Below are positions 8,334 to 17,146 of a stretch of 64,000 nt of DNA, piece after piece. This DNA is from Betaproteobacteria bacterium LSUCC0117 (GTDB lineage Bacteria > Pseudomonadota > Gammaproteobacteria > Burkholderiales > Burkholderiaceae_C). The stretch covers positions 124,001 to 188,000 of the forward strand of contig JAUJFZ010000004.1 in NCBI GenBank assembly GCA_030441535.1, in the 5' to 3' direction. The notes under the pieces were generated by a model. That model was not told where the DNA came from. It worked only from the letters and a program-made list of their open reading frames with translations, and searched no databases. The first letter of the stretch is position 1; each line of letters starts with the position of its first letter. Position numbers and translations under genes: made by a program.

Positions 8334-9794
8334 ATGGCGATTAATTTCAAAGGTCTATACATCGGTGGCCAGTGGGTGAACACGGCAAGCCATTTTGATG
8401 ATCTGAACCCCGCGGATGGCGCAGTCTGGGCGACCGTGCCAGATGCCACTATGACCGAGACGGTAATGGCTATCCGAGCTGCCCACGATGGGTTCAAAGC
8501 GTGGGCCGCGCTGCCGTTTCAAGAACGGTCGAACTACATGCTGAAGGTGGCCAGCGTGATCGAGCGGCGCAAAAATGATTTGGTCGAGGCCTTGCGGCAT
8601 GAGGGTGGCGGCTGGATCGGCAAAGGCATGTTCGAGGCCGGATACGTGCCCGAGGTCTTTCATGCCGCAGCCGCCAGCAACTACGCAGCGATCGGTGAGA
8701 TTCTGCCGTCCGAAAATAACAAATTCTCGCTGGCTGTGCGTCGTCCGATGGGCGTCATTACCTGTATCAGCCCTTGGAACTTTCCAGCGCTGTTAACTGC
8801 TCGCGGCACTGCGTTTGCGCTGGCGGCGGGAAATGCCGTAGTCCTGAAGCCCTCTGAAGAGACGCCCTATACCGGTGGCTTGTTTTTCGCTGAGGTGTTT
8901 GAAGAGGCCGGTGTGCCAGCGGGCGTGCTGAACGTGATTACCTGTTCGCGATCTCGGGTGCAAGCCATTGGTGATGAGTTGATTGATCACCCCGCCATTA
9001 AGGGGATCACTTTCACCGGTAGTACCGCTGTCGGGCGTGTGATTGCTGCTCGCGCTGGCGCACACCTGAAAAAGGCCTGTGTGGAGTTGGGGGGTAAAGA
9101 CGCGCTGATCATTTGCGAGGACGCGGATTTAGATCGTGCTGTCAAAGCGGCTAACTTTGGCAGTTTCATGCACCAAGGGCAAATTTGCATGTCGGTTGAA
9201 AAGGTGCTGGTACATGAAAAAATATTCGACCGATTCTTACCGGCGTTCATCGAGCGCGCGAAGGCGCTGAAAGTAGGCGACCCCAGCCGCGACCCGGCCA
9301 GTATCATCGGCCCCCTCATTAATGACAAGCAGGCAGCGCGCGTAAAAGAGCAAATTGAGGATGCGGTTGCGAAGGGGGCAAAAATCGCCCTGGGTGGCGG
9401 GGTCAATGGCCGGTTCGTTGAACCGACGATTCTGCTGAATGTGACGCGGGATATGCTGGTCTATCGCGATGAGACATTTGGGCCTGTTGTCCCGGTGATT
9501 CCATTTTCAACGGATGAGCAGGCTATTGCCATTGCGAATGACACTGAATATGGCCTTTCCAGTGGTGTGATCACCCGGGATGAGTCCCGTGGTTTGGCCA
9601 TTGCGCAGGGTCTGGAAACGGGCATGTGCCACATCAACTGCAGCAGTGTGAATGATGAGCCACACGTACCGTTTGGCGGGTCAAAGGCTTCCGGGTTAGG
9701 TCGACACGGTGGTCGCTGGTCTCACGAGACGTTTACGGAAACACGTTGGGTCACGCTGGATCGTGGTGGCCGACCTTTCCCACCCCAGTTCTGA
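8334..9794 (+). CDS. NAD(P)-dependent aldehyde dehydrogenase (aromatic-aldehyde type)
   Basis: A 486-residue aldehyde dehydrogenase, full length for the family. Catalytic Cys285 (GQICMS), general base Glu251 (ELGGK), Asn149 (SPWNFP) and Lys172 (KPSEETP) are all present. The N-terminal LYIGGQW and the EETPYTGG segment resemble vanillin, benzaldehyde and salicylaldehyde dehydrogenases. It oxidises an aldehyde to the acid in the cytosol. It sits two bases after the LivF-type gene and before an SDR alcohol dehydrogenase, suggesting sequential oxidation of an imported aromatic alcohol to aldehyde to acid. Substrate assignment is inferred from family and context. Confidence 0.9.
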   Translation: MAINFKGLYIGGQWVNTASHFDDLNPADGAVWATVPDATMTETVMAIRAAHDGFKAWAALPFQERSNYMLKVASVIERRKNDLVEALRHEGGGWIGKGMFEAGYVPEVFHAAAASNYAAIGEILPSENNKFSLAVRRPMGVITCISPWNFPALLTARGTAFALAAGNAVVLKPSEETPYTGGLFFAEVFEEAGVPAGVLNVITCSRSRVQAIGDELIDHPAIKGITFTGSTAVGRVIAARAGAHLKKACVELGGKDALIICEDADLDRAVKAANFGSFMHQGQICMSVEKVLVHEKIFDRFLPAFIERAKALKVGDPSRDPASIIGPLINDKQAARVKEQIEDAVAKGAKIALGGGVNGRFVEPTILLNVTRDMLVYRDETFGPVVPVIPFSTDEQAIAIANDTEYGLSSGVITRDESRGLAIAQGLETGMCHINCSSVNDEPHVPFGGSKASGLGRHGGRWSHETFTETRWVTLDRGGRPFPPQF

Positions 9795-9805
9795 CGGAGG
9801 TCCTT

Positions 9806-10591
9806 GTGCTCAATGGTAAAAAAATCGTTGTAACGGGCTGTGCTTCCGGAATCGGGAAGGAGGTCGCGCGTCTGATTAAAGAAGCGGGTGGCTATGTCTT
9901 GGGAGTAGATCTGAGTGTTACGGATGACTATGTGGATGAGTTGTACCGTGCTGATCTGTCCGACCCCGAGTCGATTCGTGACCTGATTCACGTTTTGCCT
10001 CGTGGCATTGATGGGCTGGCCAATGTAGCTGGTTTGCCGCCAACAAAACCGGCCGCCAAAGTCCTGGCTGTCAACTACGTTGGTTTGAAAGCGCTCACCG
10101 TTGGACTGGTCCCCAAGATGGAGGATGGCGCCAGTATCGTCAATGTCGCATCGCTGGCTGGTATCGGTTGGCCCAACATGGTCAGCTCTATTCTCGAATC
10201 GGAGAGCCTGGCATTCGAGGACATCGAACAATTCGTAAAAACCCACGACGCGGGCGATGCCGGCGGTCGAAGTTACTTCTTCAGTAAGGAAGCTTTGATT
10301 GCCTGGACGCTGAAAAATCGCTGGACTTGGCGCGACCGTGGCATCCGGATGAACTGCGTGAGTCCAGGGCCAGTGGTCACACCGATTCTGCAAGATTTTC
10401 TTGAAACGCTCGGTGAGCGAGCTGCACAGGACGCAAAAATAATGGATCGACCGGGTACCCCTGAAGATATTGCGCCGGTCGTTGTGTTTTTACTCTCGGA
10501 TGGAAGTGCTTGGATTCGCGGCACGAATATTCCCGTTGATGGTGGTATGTCGTCTCATATCGCTTGCGAATCAACCGGGTTGTCAGTGTAA
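9806..10591 (+). CDS. SDR alcohol dehydrogenase, coniferyl-alcohol/3-alpha-hydroxysteroid dehydrogenase-like
   Basis: A 261-residue SDR. The cofactor motif is TGCASGIG (10-17), NVAG (73-76), Ser116, and YFFSK giving Tyr157 and Lys161. Between Ser and Tyr there is an insertion of about 40 residues (GWPNMVSS to HDAGDAGGRS) characteristic of the coniferyl-alcohol dehydrogenase and 3-alpha-HSD/carbonyl reductase group. I set the start at GTG 9806, five bases after CGGAGG (9795-9800). It lies directly after the aldehyde dehydrogenase, so the pair could form an alcohol-aldehyde-acid oxidation module. The exact alcohol is not known. Confidence 0.88.
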   Translation: MLNGKKIVVTGCASGIGKEVARLIKEAGGYVLGVDLSVTDDYVDELYRADLSDPESIRDLIHVLPRGIDGLANVAGLPPTKPAAKVLAVNYVGLKALTVGLVPKMEDGASIVNVASLAGIGWPNMVSSILESESLAFEDIEQFVKTHDAGDAGGRSYFFSKEALIAWTLKNRWTWRDRGIRMNCVSPGPVVTPILQDFLETLGERAAQDAKIMDRPGTPEDIAPVVVFLLSDGSAWIRGTNIPVDGGMSSHIACESTGLSV

Positions 10592-10602
10592 AGGTGGTCA
10601 TC

Positions 10603-12198
10603 ATGATTGAAACATTGGTTTGGATTCTCGTCGTTGTCGTCGTCGCGATTTGCATTGCGGCGATATTGGCAAAATTTTATGAACGTGCAACTCGCGAGGT
10701 CAGCTTTGTTCGAACCGGCATTGGTGGTCGCAAGGTGGTCATCGATGGGGGCGCGTTCACGTTCAGTTGGTTTCATCAGATCTCGCGAATCAACATGCAG
10801 TCACTTCGGCTGGAGGTTGTCCGCAATGGCCCTGAGTCGCTGATCACCAATGACCGTTTGAGGGTAGACGTCAGCGCCGAGTTTTATTTGTCGGTAAATC
10901 CCACACCTGAGGGTATTTCCCGTGCTGCGCAAACCTTGGGTGGTCGCACCTTCGATACGAGCAAATTACAGGACCTGATTGAGGGTAAGTTAGTCGACTC
11001 GATGCGTGCGGTCGCAGCCCGCTTCACGATGGACGAACTGCATGAGAGCCGTGGTCGATTTGTCAGCGAAGTCCGCGAGGCGTTATTGGACCCACTGTCG
11101 CGGAATGGCTTGGACCTTGACTCTGTATCCCTGACAGCCCTAGATCAAACCCCCTTCAAAGCGCTGGACGAGAACAACGCATTCAACGCAGTTGGTATGC
11201 GCAAGCTCGCAGAGGTGATAGCGAAAAGTCGTAAAGAGCGAGCTGAAATTGATGCGGGTGCCGAGGTCGCGGTTCGCCGTTCTGCGATGGAGGCTTCTCG
11301 TTTGAAGCTACAAATCGATCTTGACGAACAGCAGGCTCAAATTTCGCAGGTGCAGCAGATTGAGACGCTCAAGGCTGCGCAGGTGTCAGAGGTGGCTCGC
11401 CGAAAGGTTGAGAGTGAGCTATCTGTATCGCTGGCAAAGATTTCGCTCGAAGAGCAGATCCGTGTCGCGGATTTGAACCGAGAACGTGCGATTCAGCAGG
11501 CTGAGATTGATCGCCAAAAGGCCCTTGATCTTTCCGAGCAGTCGCGTCAGCTGGCTATCGCTGAGCAGAATGAGGAGGAGCATCACGCCAAAGCCAAGGC
11601 GGAAGCTGCACGTGTTGAGGTGGTGAAAGCCTCGGAGGCGGTGAATACCGCCAAGGTGATTGCGGAAGCTGAGCGTCGCAAATCAGTGGCCATCATCGCC
11701 GCTACGCAAGAGGCAGAGGCCGCCGCAGTGCGCATGCGCCAGTCCGCAGAAACAGAAGTAACAGTGGCTAAGAAAAAATCAGAGGCGACCATCATCGCCG
11801 CAGAAGCCATGGCCAAAGAGTCGAATTTGCGAACGCAAGCGACACGCGAGAAATTACTTGCAGAGGCCGAGGCACATCATGCGCACCTGCAAGCTGAGAA
11901 CACGGTGAACGAGTTGGCCAGTCAGCGGCAGGTTGACATCGCCAAGATTGAGTCGCTACCCAAGGTGGTTTCCGAAATGGTCAAGCCAGCCGAGAAGATC
12001 GACTCCATTCGAATCAATCAGCTGGGCGGCTTTGGGCCATCAAGCGACGGTAGTTCGCACAAAGCGCCAGTAAACCAAGCCCTGGACGCAATCATGGGCA
12101 TGGCGGTTCAGTTGCCCGCGCTTCGCAAGCTGGGGGACGAAATTGGCGTTAATTTCAATGACGGCCTGTCATCACTTGGTGGTGATAACAAAAAGTAA
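10603..12198 (+). CDS. Flotillin-like SPFH protein (YqiK type)
   Basis: A 531-residue membrane-anchored flotillin. One hydrophobic N-terminal segment (about 4-23) is followed by the SPFH domain to about residue 200, then a long Ala/Glu/Lys-rich coiled coil (about 205-460) with many A-E-A repeats, and a C-terminal tail with SIRINQLGGFGPSS. Flotillins organise membrane microdomains. The partner NfeD-type protein, common beside flotillin genes, is absent here. An AAGGTGG site precedes the ATG at 10603, only 11 bases after the SDR stop, so it appears to be the last gene of the transporter and oxidation operon, which is unusual company. Confidence 0.9.
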   Translation: MIETLVWILVVVVVAICIAAILAKFYERATREVSFVRTGIGGRKVVIDGGAFTFSWFHQISRINMQSLRLEVVRNGPESLITNDRLRVDVSAEFYLSVNPTPEGISRAAQTLGGRTFDTSKLQDLIEGKLVDSMRAVAARFTMDELHESRGRFVSEVREALLDPLSRNGLDLDSVSLTALDQTPFKALDENNAFNAVGMRKLAEVIAKSRKERAEIDAGAEVAVRRSAMEASRLKLQIDLDEQQAQISQVQQIETLKAAQVSEVARRKVESELSVSLAKISLEEQIRVADLNRERAIQQAEIDRQKALDLSEQSRQLAIAEQNEEEHHAKAKAEAARVEVVKASEAVNTAKVIAEAERRKSVAIIAATQEAEAAAVRMRQSAETEVTVAKKKSEATIIAAEAMAKESNLRTQATREKLLAEAEAHHAHLQAENTVNELASQRQVDIAKIESLPKVVSEMVKPAEKIDSIRINQLGGFGPSSDGSSHKAPVNQALDAIMGMAVQLPALRKLGDEIGVNFNDGLSSLGGDNKK

Positions 12199-12216
12199 GC
12201 GCTGAGTCGCTTACTT
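12190..12216 (-). terminator. Rho-independent terminator for the GFA gene, shared stop region
   Basis: AAGTAAGCG (12193-12201) pairs with CGCTTACTT (12208-12216) around a six-base loop. Read on the - strand it is followed by TTTTT (complement of 12190-12194), fitting a terminator for the - strand GFA operon. The stem contains the stop codons of both convergent genes. On the + strand it lacks a good T run. Confidence 0.6.
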
Positions 12217-12621
12217 CGCCCCTGGCGTTGTTTCAAACTGCTGGATCTCTGCATCGACATGGTGGAAGGGTTGTTTGTCCTTCAGATACTGGGCGACGGT
12301 TGGTTTGAAGATGCTGGGGTCGTCGAAGGTGCCTACTTTCATGATCATGGCATCTGGAAAGCGCGGGCTGAGTGTGGCCAGTGATGTGCCGCAGTTGCCA
12401 CAAAACAATCGGGTGCGTGGCGTTTCGAGGTCGGTTCGCGCGAATGTTTTCGGCTCACCTTGCGTGAATGTTAGGTTGGCCTTCGGCAACACCATGGCCG
12501 CATTGGGATTGCCGCCGCTGATGTATTGGCATTCTCGGCAGTAGCACTGAACGGCGGTGCGCGGCTCGCCATCAAAGGTGAATTTAACTTGTCCGCAATA
12601 GCAGCGTCCGTTGATTTTCAT
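12211..12621 (-). CDS. GFA (CENP-V/GFA) zinc-binding family protein
   Basis: A 136-residue protein of the GFA family, named after glutathione-dependent formaldehyde-activating enzyme, though most members have no proven substrate. Zinc-binding cysteines are in order: Cys7, Cys9, Cys26, Cys28, Cys31 (CYCREC), and Cys74, Cys77 (CGNCG). The GGNPNAAM segment is also typical. A GGAG site precedes the ATG. It is the last gene of a - strand run after paeA and a degenerate SDR. I would not assign a reaction. Confidence 0.85.
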   Translation of the reverse strand: MKINGRCYCGQVKFTFDGEPRTAVQCYCRECQYISGGNPNAAMVLPKANLTFTQGEPKTFARTDLETPRTRLFCGNCGTSLATLSPRFPDAMIMKVGTFDDPSIFKPTVAQYLKDKQPFHHVDAEIQQFETTPGAK

Positions 12622-12648
12622 GGTGGTCTCCGGCAGGGTTAAGTGGTT

Positions 12649-13452
12649 TCAGTAGTGGATGGCGTTGGGTGTGCCGCCGCCAGCGGCAATGGTATCGCCC
12701 GTGACGGCACGGGACCGTGGTGAGCACAGAAAAACCACCACATCGGCGACTTCGGATGCGTCAACCAAATGGCGAATGCTGTTGCGCGCGGCCATTTCGG
12801 CGGTAATCGCCTCGGTCGAGACGCCACGCGCCTGGGCGCGTTGTTCGATTAATGGCCCGGTGCGCTCGGTACGCGTCAGGCCCGGGTGGACTACGGTCAC
12901 GTTGATGCCGTGTTCTCCCAATTCGTCCGCCATGTTTTTTCCCAAGGCGCTGAGGGCGACGTTACGAATACTGCCCACCGTGTTACCCGTTGTTCTGGCG
13001 GCCAGTCCGCTGATGTGAACGATACGCCCCCAGCCACTGGCTTTCATACCCGGTACGACGGCTTGTGCGCAACGGATGTAGCCCATGACTTTGGTGTCGA
13101 GTTCGTTGTGAAAGTACGGCGACTCAATGGCGTCTAATTTGGGTGGGGTGGCAAAGCCAGCTGCCTCGGCGGCTGCATTGACCAGGATATCGATGGGGCC
13201 GTCCAATGCCACTTCAGCCGCTGCGACGGCGGCGCGAACTTGTGCATCTTGGGTGGTGTCGGCACTCACGCCGATGACGGTTTGTCCGGTTTCAGTGGCC
13301 AGTTCGTTAGCGGCGGCATTGAGCGCATCGATACCACGGGCCAGCAGCGCAACGCTCACACCCTCTCGTGCCAAGGCCCGCGCAACCGCTTTGCCGATGC
13401 CCTTGCTACCGCCGGTAACGAGGGCTGGTTTGCCTTTGAGTTGAAGGTCCAT
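12649..13452 (-). CDS. SDR-fold protein lacking catalytic Tyr and Lys
   Basis: A 267-residue SDR-fold protein. The Rossmann motif TGGSKGIG (13-20), NAAA in place of NNAG (92-95), and Ser148 are present. Where the active-site YxxxK should lie the sequence is GSIRN (160-164), so Tyr is Gly160 and Lys is Asn164. The rest of the fold, including HPGLTRTER and the C-terminal GGGTP, is intact, and the same SIRN form occurs, as I recall, in a subset of proteobacterial SDRs. It may bind nucleotide without conventional dehydrogenase chemistry or use another residue. It lies 21 bases downstream of paeA. Confidence 0.85.
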   Translation of the reverse strand: MDLQLKGKPALVTGGSKGIGKAVARALAREGVSVALLARGIDALNAAANELATETGQTVIGVSADTTQDAQVRAAVAAAEVALDGPIDILVNAAAEAAGFATPPKLDAIESPYFHNELDTKVMGYIRCAQAVVPGMKASGWGRIVHISGLAARTTGNTVGSIRNVALSALGKNMADELGEHGINVTVVHPGLTRTERTGPLIEQRAQARGVSTEAITAEMAARNSIRHLVDASEVADVVVFLCSPRSRAVTGDTIAAGGGTPNAIHY

Positions 13453-13473
13453 CGCAGTGAATCCAGTCGGTGT

Positions 13474-14772
13474 TTAGTGGTTGCCGTTGTTGGGGTCAAG
13501 TTTTGAGACCATGACTTGGTCGATTCGGTAATTGTCTACATCCAGAACTTCGAAACGAAATCCAGCTGCAATGATGACGTCAGTACGCTTCGGTAATCGA
13601 CGCAGACGCGACATGAAAAAGCCGGCCAAAGTCTCGAAGTCGTCATCATCGGGTAAGTTGGGCAGTCCCAACGCGTGCAGCACGTCGGTGATGGGCGTGA
13701 CGCCTTCCATGAGCCACGAGTTGGCGTCGCGCTGCACGATGAGTGACTCATCTTGGTTGGATACCAAGCTACCCATGACGGTACTCATGACATCGTTCAA
13801 TGTGACGACGCCAACGACCAGGCTGTACTCATTGACGATCAGGGCAAAGTCTTGCTGCGCTGATCGGAAAATCTCCAACACCTCGGCCAAACTGAGTTTA
13901 TCGGGGACGAGCAGTGGTTTGTAGGTGAGATTGGTGTCTTTGAGATCGATTGTTTGTCCGGTCAACACGAGTTGAAACAAGTCTTTCGCATCGACATAAC
14001 TGATGACGTGGTCAATGCTGCCGTCACATACCGGGTAGGTCGAGAACGGCGCCGCGATGATGCGTGAGCGCACCGTGGCGTCTGAGTCATCTTGATCGAA
14101 CCATGCAATGCGATCCCGGTCGGTCATGGCGCTGCTGACGGTGCGGTTGTCGAGATCAAAAATGGTTTCGATGACTTGTTGTTCGCCTCGTGCCAATAGT
14201 CCCGCCTTGCCGCCCGCTTTGGTCATCGCCAAGATGTCTTCAGAGGTGATTTGATCAATTCGCGCCTTCGGCAGGTTGAGCAGGTTGAATATGGCATCCG
14301 TGGCATTGCTAAAGACCCAAATGATGGGGCTGAGTGCCGTCATGAAAAACTGCATGGGCGTGACAACAGCGAGGGCAATGCGCTCAGGGTTCACCATACC
14401 CAGACGCCGAGGGAACAGATCGGCAAAAACAATGAAGATAGAGGTAACCAATATGAATGAAACCAAGAAACTGGCTGTTTGCGGGGACTCTGGCGCCATG
14501 AGGCTCTCGAACAGATGCAGGAAATAGGGCGATAAGTAGCCCTCACCGAGCACACCACCCAAGATGGCGACGGAGTTCAAACCGATTTGAACCACGGTGA
14601 AGTAACGCGCCGGCTGCTCGTGAAGTTTCAACAGGCGTTTGGCCTTGGGATCACCGGCTTCGGCCAGCTGCGCCAAACGGAGCCGATTGGAGGCAGCGAG
14701 GGAGATTTCTGCAATCGAAAAAAAGCCGCTCACGGCGACCAATAAAACCAGGAAAAAAAGGCTTTGACTCAT
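13474..14772 (-). CDS. paeA: PaeA/YtfL-type CNNM-CBS membrane protein
   Basis: A 432-residue inner-membrane protein closely matching Escherichia coli PaeA (formerly YtfL), reported to export putrescine and cadaverine. The N-terminal CNNM/DUF21 region (1-170) has FFSIAEISLAASNRLRL and FTVVQIGLNSVAILGG. The tandem CBS region (about 210-335) includes DFALIVNEYSLVVGVVTLND. The CorC_HlyC domain (345-425) ends NYRIDQVMVSKLD. The start at 14772 (MSQSLFF) matches family members; a longer in-frame reading upstream has no membrane-protein character and runs into the divergent gene's promoter. It heads a - strand operon with the SDR-fold and GFA genes. Confidence 0.9.
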   Translation of the reverse strand: MSQSLFFLVLLVAVSGFFSIAEISLAASNRLRLAQLAEAGDPKAKRLLKLHEQPARYFTVVQIGLNSVAILGGVLGEGYLSPYFLHLFESLMAPESPQTASFLVSFILVTSIFIVFADLFPRRLGMVNPERIALAVVTPMQFFMTALSPIIWVFSNATDAIFNLLNLPKARIDQITSEDILAMTKAGGKAGLLARGEQQVIETIFDLDNRTVSSAMTDRDRIAWFDQDDSDATVRSRIIAAPFSTYPVCDGSIDHVISYVDAKDLFQLVLTGQTIDLKDTNLTYKPLLVPDKLSLAEVLEIFRSAQQDFALIVNEYSLVVGVVTLNDVMSTVMGSLVSNQDESLIVQRDANSWLMEGVTPITDVLHALGLPNLPDDDDFETLAGFFMSRLRRLPKRTDVIIAAGFRFEVLDVDNYRIDQVMVSKLDPNNGNH

Positions 14773-14826
14773 AGCGATAGGTTTACCACATTTAGGCCGT
14801 ATCGGTGGCCTCGGGGCGGTTAAAGT

Positions 14827-16062
14827 ATGGCCTTTCATCATCAAACAGCAGGTTACGTTTTGCCCGTTGATACCCCCTCGAAGCCACCACCCAGTGGTCG
14901 TCTGATTGCCACTGTGCTTGGGCAGTTGGCGTTCGGCTTGTTTGCGATGACGATCAGTTTGCCCTCCATGCAGGAGTGGGGTGTGATTTTCGACGTCTCC
15001 CAACCCGCCGTGCAGCTCACATTCAGTGGCTATGTTCTTACGTATGGTGCGTTGCAGTTGGTCTATGGACCCCTCTCAGATCGGGTCGGGAGAAAGCGGG
15101 TATTGCTCATGGGTATGGGTTTGGCATGTGTCGGCTCATTTGCAGCCGCTATTGCGCCAAATTTGACGCTGCTGACATGGGCACGCGTCTTTCAGGGTGC
15201 GGGTGCCGCTGCCGGCATGGTCGTGGGGCGGGCTATGGTTCAAGATCTATTTGACGGTCCCGATCGCACCCGCGTAATGGCCTATGTTGGCATGGCGATG
15301 GGTTTATGTCCGCCGTTGGCCACGATTTTGGGGGGACAGTTGCATGTGCACTTGGGGTGGCGGTCAAACTTCATTCTCATCACCCTGATCGCCGCGGTGC
15401 TGCTGTATGCAGCGTGGCGCGAATTACCTGCGCTGGAGCCTGAAGCGGTTGACCGTCCGCACTGGTTGCGCAACATGATCACGTCGTACACAACCCTCGT
15501 GCGCGCACCCAGTTTCATGTTGTACGTCGCGGTATTGGCGACGGCGACGGCGACTTTTTATATCTTTTTGGGTGGGGCGCCGATTGTGCTGGGTAGTTAC
15601 GGTGTAGGCCCCGATGGCATCGGGTTTTACATCATGGTGATTCCACTGTCTTACATTACCGGCAGCTTTTTGACATCCCGGTTGATTCGACGAATTGGCA
15701 ATCACCGGATGATGGAGTGGGGCCAGCGCCTCACCCTGGTCGGCATGGTTCTGGTGGTGGTGCTCGCGTTGACGCCACTCGCATCACCCCTGGCTTTGGT
15801 GTTGCCACTGACCTTGCTGGGTATCGGGCACGGCTTTTTAGTGCCGCCAGCCTTGACGGGCACGGTGGGCTTGATCCCCGCACTAGCCGGTGCGGCGGCT
15901 GCGGTTGCAGGCGTGAGCCAACAAGTCATGGGCGCCTTTGGCGGCTATGTCGTCGGCTTGGTGCCGTTAGAGGGTGCGCTTAATTTGGGCTGGCTGATGC
16001 TGCTAACGGCATCGCTGGGATATTGGGCGCATCGCTACCTGTTACGTCTGTTGAATAGTTAA
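14827..16062 (+). CDS. MFS efflux transporter, Bcr/CflA type
   Basis: A 411-residue 12-helix major facilitator protein of the Bcr/CflA drug-resistance group. It shows LPSMQEWGVIFDVS, the motif A loop GPLSDRVGRKRVLL and GAGAAAGMVVGRAMVQD. Bcr-type members export bicyclomycin, chloramphenicol or small metabolites such as cysteine; the substrate here is unknown. The gene diverges from paeA, with only 54 bases between the two starts, and is followed seven bases later by the dehydrogenase gene, so those two are probably cotranscribed. Confidence 0.88.
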   Translation: MAFHHQTAGYVLPVDTPSKPPPSGRLIATVLGQLAFGLFAMTISLPSMQEWGVIFDVSQPAVQLTFSGYVLTYGALQLVYGPLSDRVGRKRVLLMGMGLACVGSFAAAIAPNLTLLTWARVFQGAGAAAGMVVGRAMVQDLFDGPDRTRVMAYVGMAMGLCPPLATILGGQLHVHLGWRSNFILITLIAAVLLYAAWRELPALEPEAVDRPHWLRNMITSYTTLVRAPSFMLYVAVLATATATFYIFLGGAPIVLGSYGVGPDGIGFYIMVIPLSYITGSFLTSRLIRRIGNHRMMEWGQRLTLVGMVLVVVLALTPLASPLALVLPLTLLGIGHGFLVPPALTGTVGLIPALAGAAAAVAGVSQQVMGAFGGYVVGLVPLEGALNLGWLMLLTASLGYWAHRYLLRLLNS

Positions 16063-16069
16063 AAACGAG

Positions 16070-17146
16070 ATGACGATCAAACTACTGCTTTTAGAGGGGG
16101 ACGGCATTGGCCCCGAGATCACTGCCGCGGCGCGCACGGTACTCACCGCCGCTGACGCGCAGTTTGGCTTGAACCTTGTGTTCGAGACCGCCGACATCGG
16201 ATTTACCGCGCTTGCAGCCCACGGAACGACGATTCCCGATGCGGTCATTGCGCAAGCGAAGGCTGCTGACGGCGTGATTCTGGGGCCTGTGTCGCACAAC
16301 TCATACCCACCAGTCGAGGCGGGCGGGCTCAATCCATCCGGCGTACTGCGAAAGGCACTAGACCTTTATGCGAATATTCGACCGGCTAGAACCCGTGGCG
16401 GATTCATGGGGTTTGGTGGTAAAGCGATCGATTTGGTTGTCGTACGGGAGAACACCGAAGGCTTTTATGCAGATCGGAACATGTTCATGGGCAACGGCGA
16501 ATTCATGCCCACTCCAGATGTTGCGTTGGCGGTGCGCAAAGTCACGCGGGAGGCCTCCTTGCGAATCGCAGCGTCTGCTTTTGAATTAGCGATGACGCGC
16601 ACCAAAAGGGTCACCGTGGTGCACAAGGCCAATGTCCTTCGGGTCAGCGATGGGTTATTTTTAAGTTGCGTGCGCGAGGTCGCAGCGCGCTATCCCGAGG
16701 TGACCGTGGAAGAGCGCTTGGTTGATGCCATGGCGGCTTTGTTGGTGCGCGATGCAAGCGCTTTTGACGTGATTCTGGCGACCAATATGTTCGGTGACAT
16801 CCTCTCCGACCAAGCGGCAGAGCTTTCAGGTAGCTTGGGTTTGGCCGCCTCTCTCAATGCAGGAACGGCGCATGGTGTAGCTCAGGCGCAGCATGGCTCG
16901 GCGCCGGATATTGCCGGTCAAGATAAGGCCAACCCCGCTTCGTTAATCGGCTCCGCCGCCATGCTTTTGCAATGGCTAAGCGAGCGACGCGGTTCACCGT
17001 CACTGTTACGGGCTGCCCGCAGTATTGAAAATGCACTCGATGCGGTAATCGCCACGCCCAGTGGCCGCACAGCTGATATGGGAGGAGTGCTTGGGACCCG
17101 TGCGTTTGCCCAGCGGGTCAGCGAAGCCTTGGGACAAACGCTTTAA
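16070..17146 (+). CDS. Isocitrate/isopropylmalate dehydrogenase family enzyme
   Basis: A 358-residue decarboxylating 3-hydroxyacid dehydrogenase. It has the N-terminal LLEGDGIGPE (7-16), ANIRPARTR substrate arginines, VRENTEGFYA, HKANVLR with the catalytic Lys, and NMFGDILSD metal-binding aspartates. These enzymes oxidise and decarboxylate 2R-malate-type acids with NAD and Mg or Mn. Position outside a leu operon, next to an exporter, suggests a paralogue acting on tartrate, homoisocitrate or a related acid rather than LeuB, but the specificity loop cannot be read with confidence. It converges with the sensor kinase gene, overlapping by TTAA. Confidence 0.88.
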   Translation: MTIKLLLLEGDGIGPEITAAARTVLTAADAQFGLNLVFETADIGFTALAAHGTTIPDAVIAQAKAADGVILGPVSHNSYPPVEAGGLNPSGVLRKALDLYANIRPARTRGGFMGFGGKAIDLVVVRENTEGFYADRNMFMGNGEFMPTPDVALAVRKVTREASLRIAASAFELAMTRTKRVTVVHKANVLRVSDGLFLSCVREVAARYPEVTVEERLVDAMAALLVRDASAFDVILATNMFGDILSDQAAELSGSLGLAASLNAGTAHGVAQAQHGSAPDIAGQDKANPASLIGSAAMLLQWLSERRGSPSLLRAARSIENALDAVIATPSGRTADMGGVLGTRAFAQRVSEALGQTL

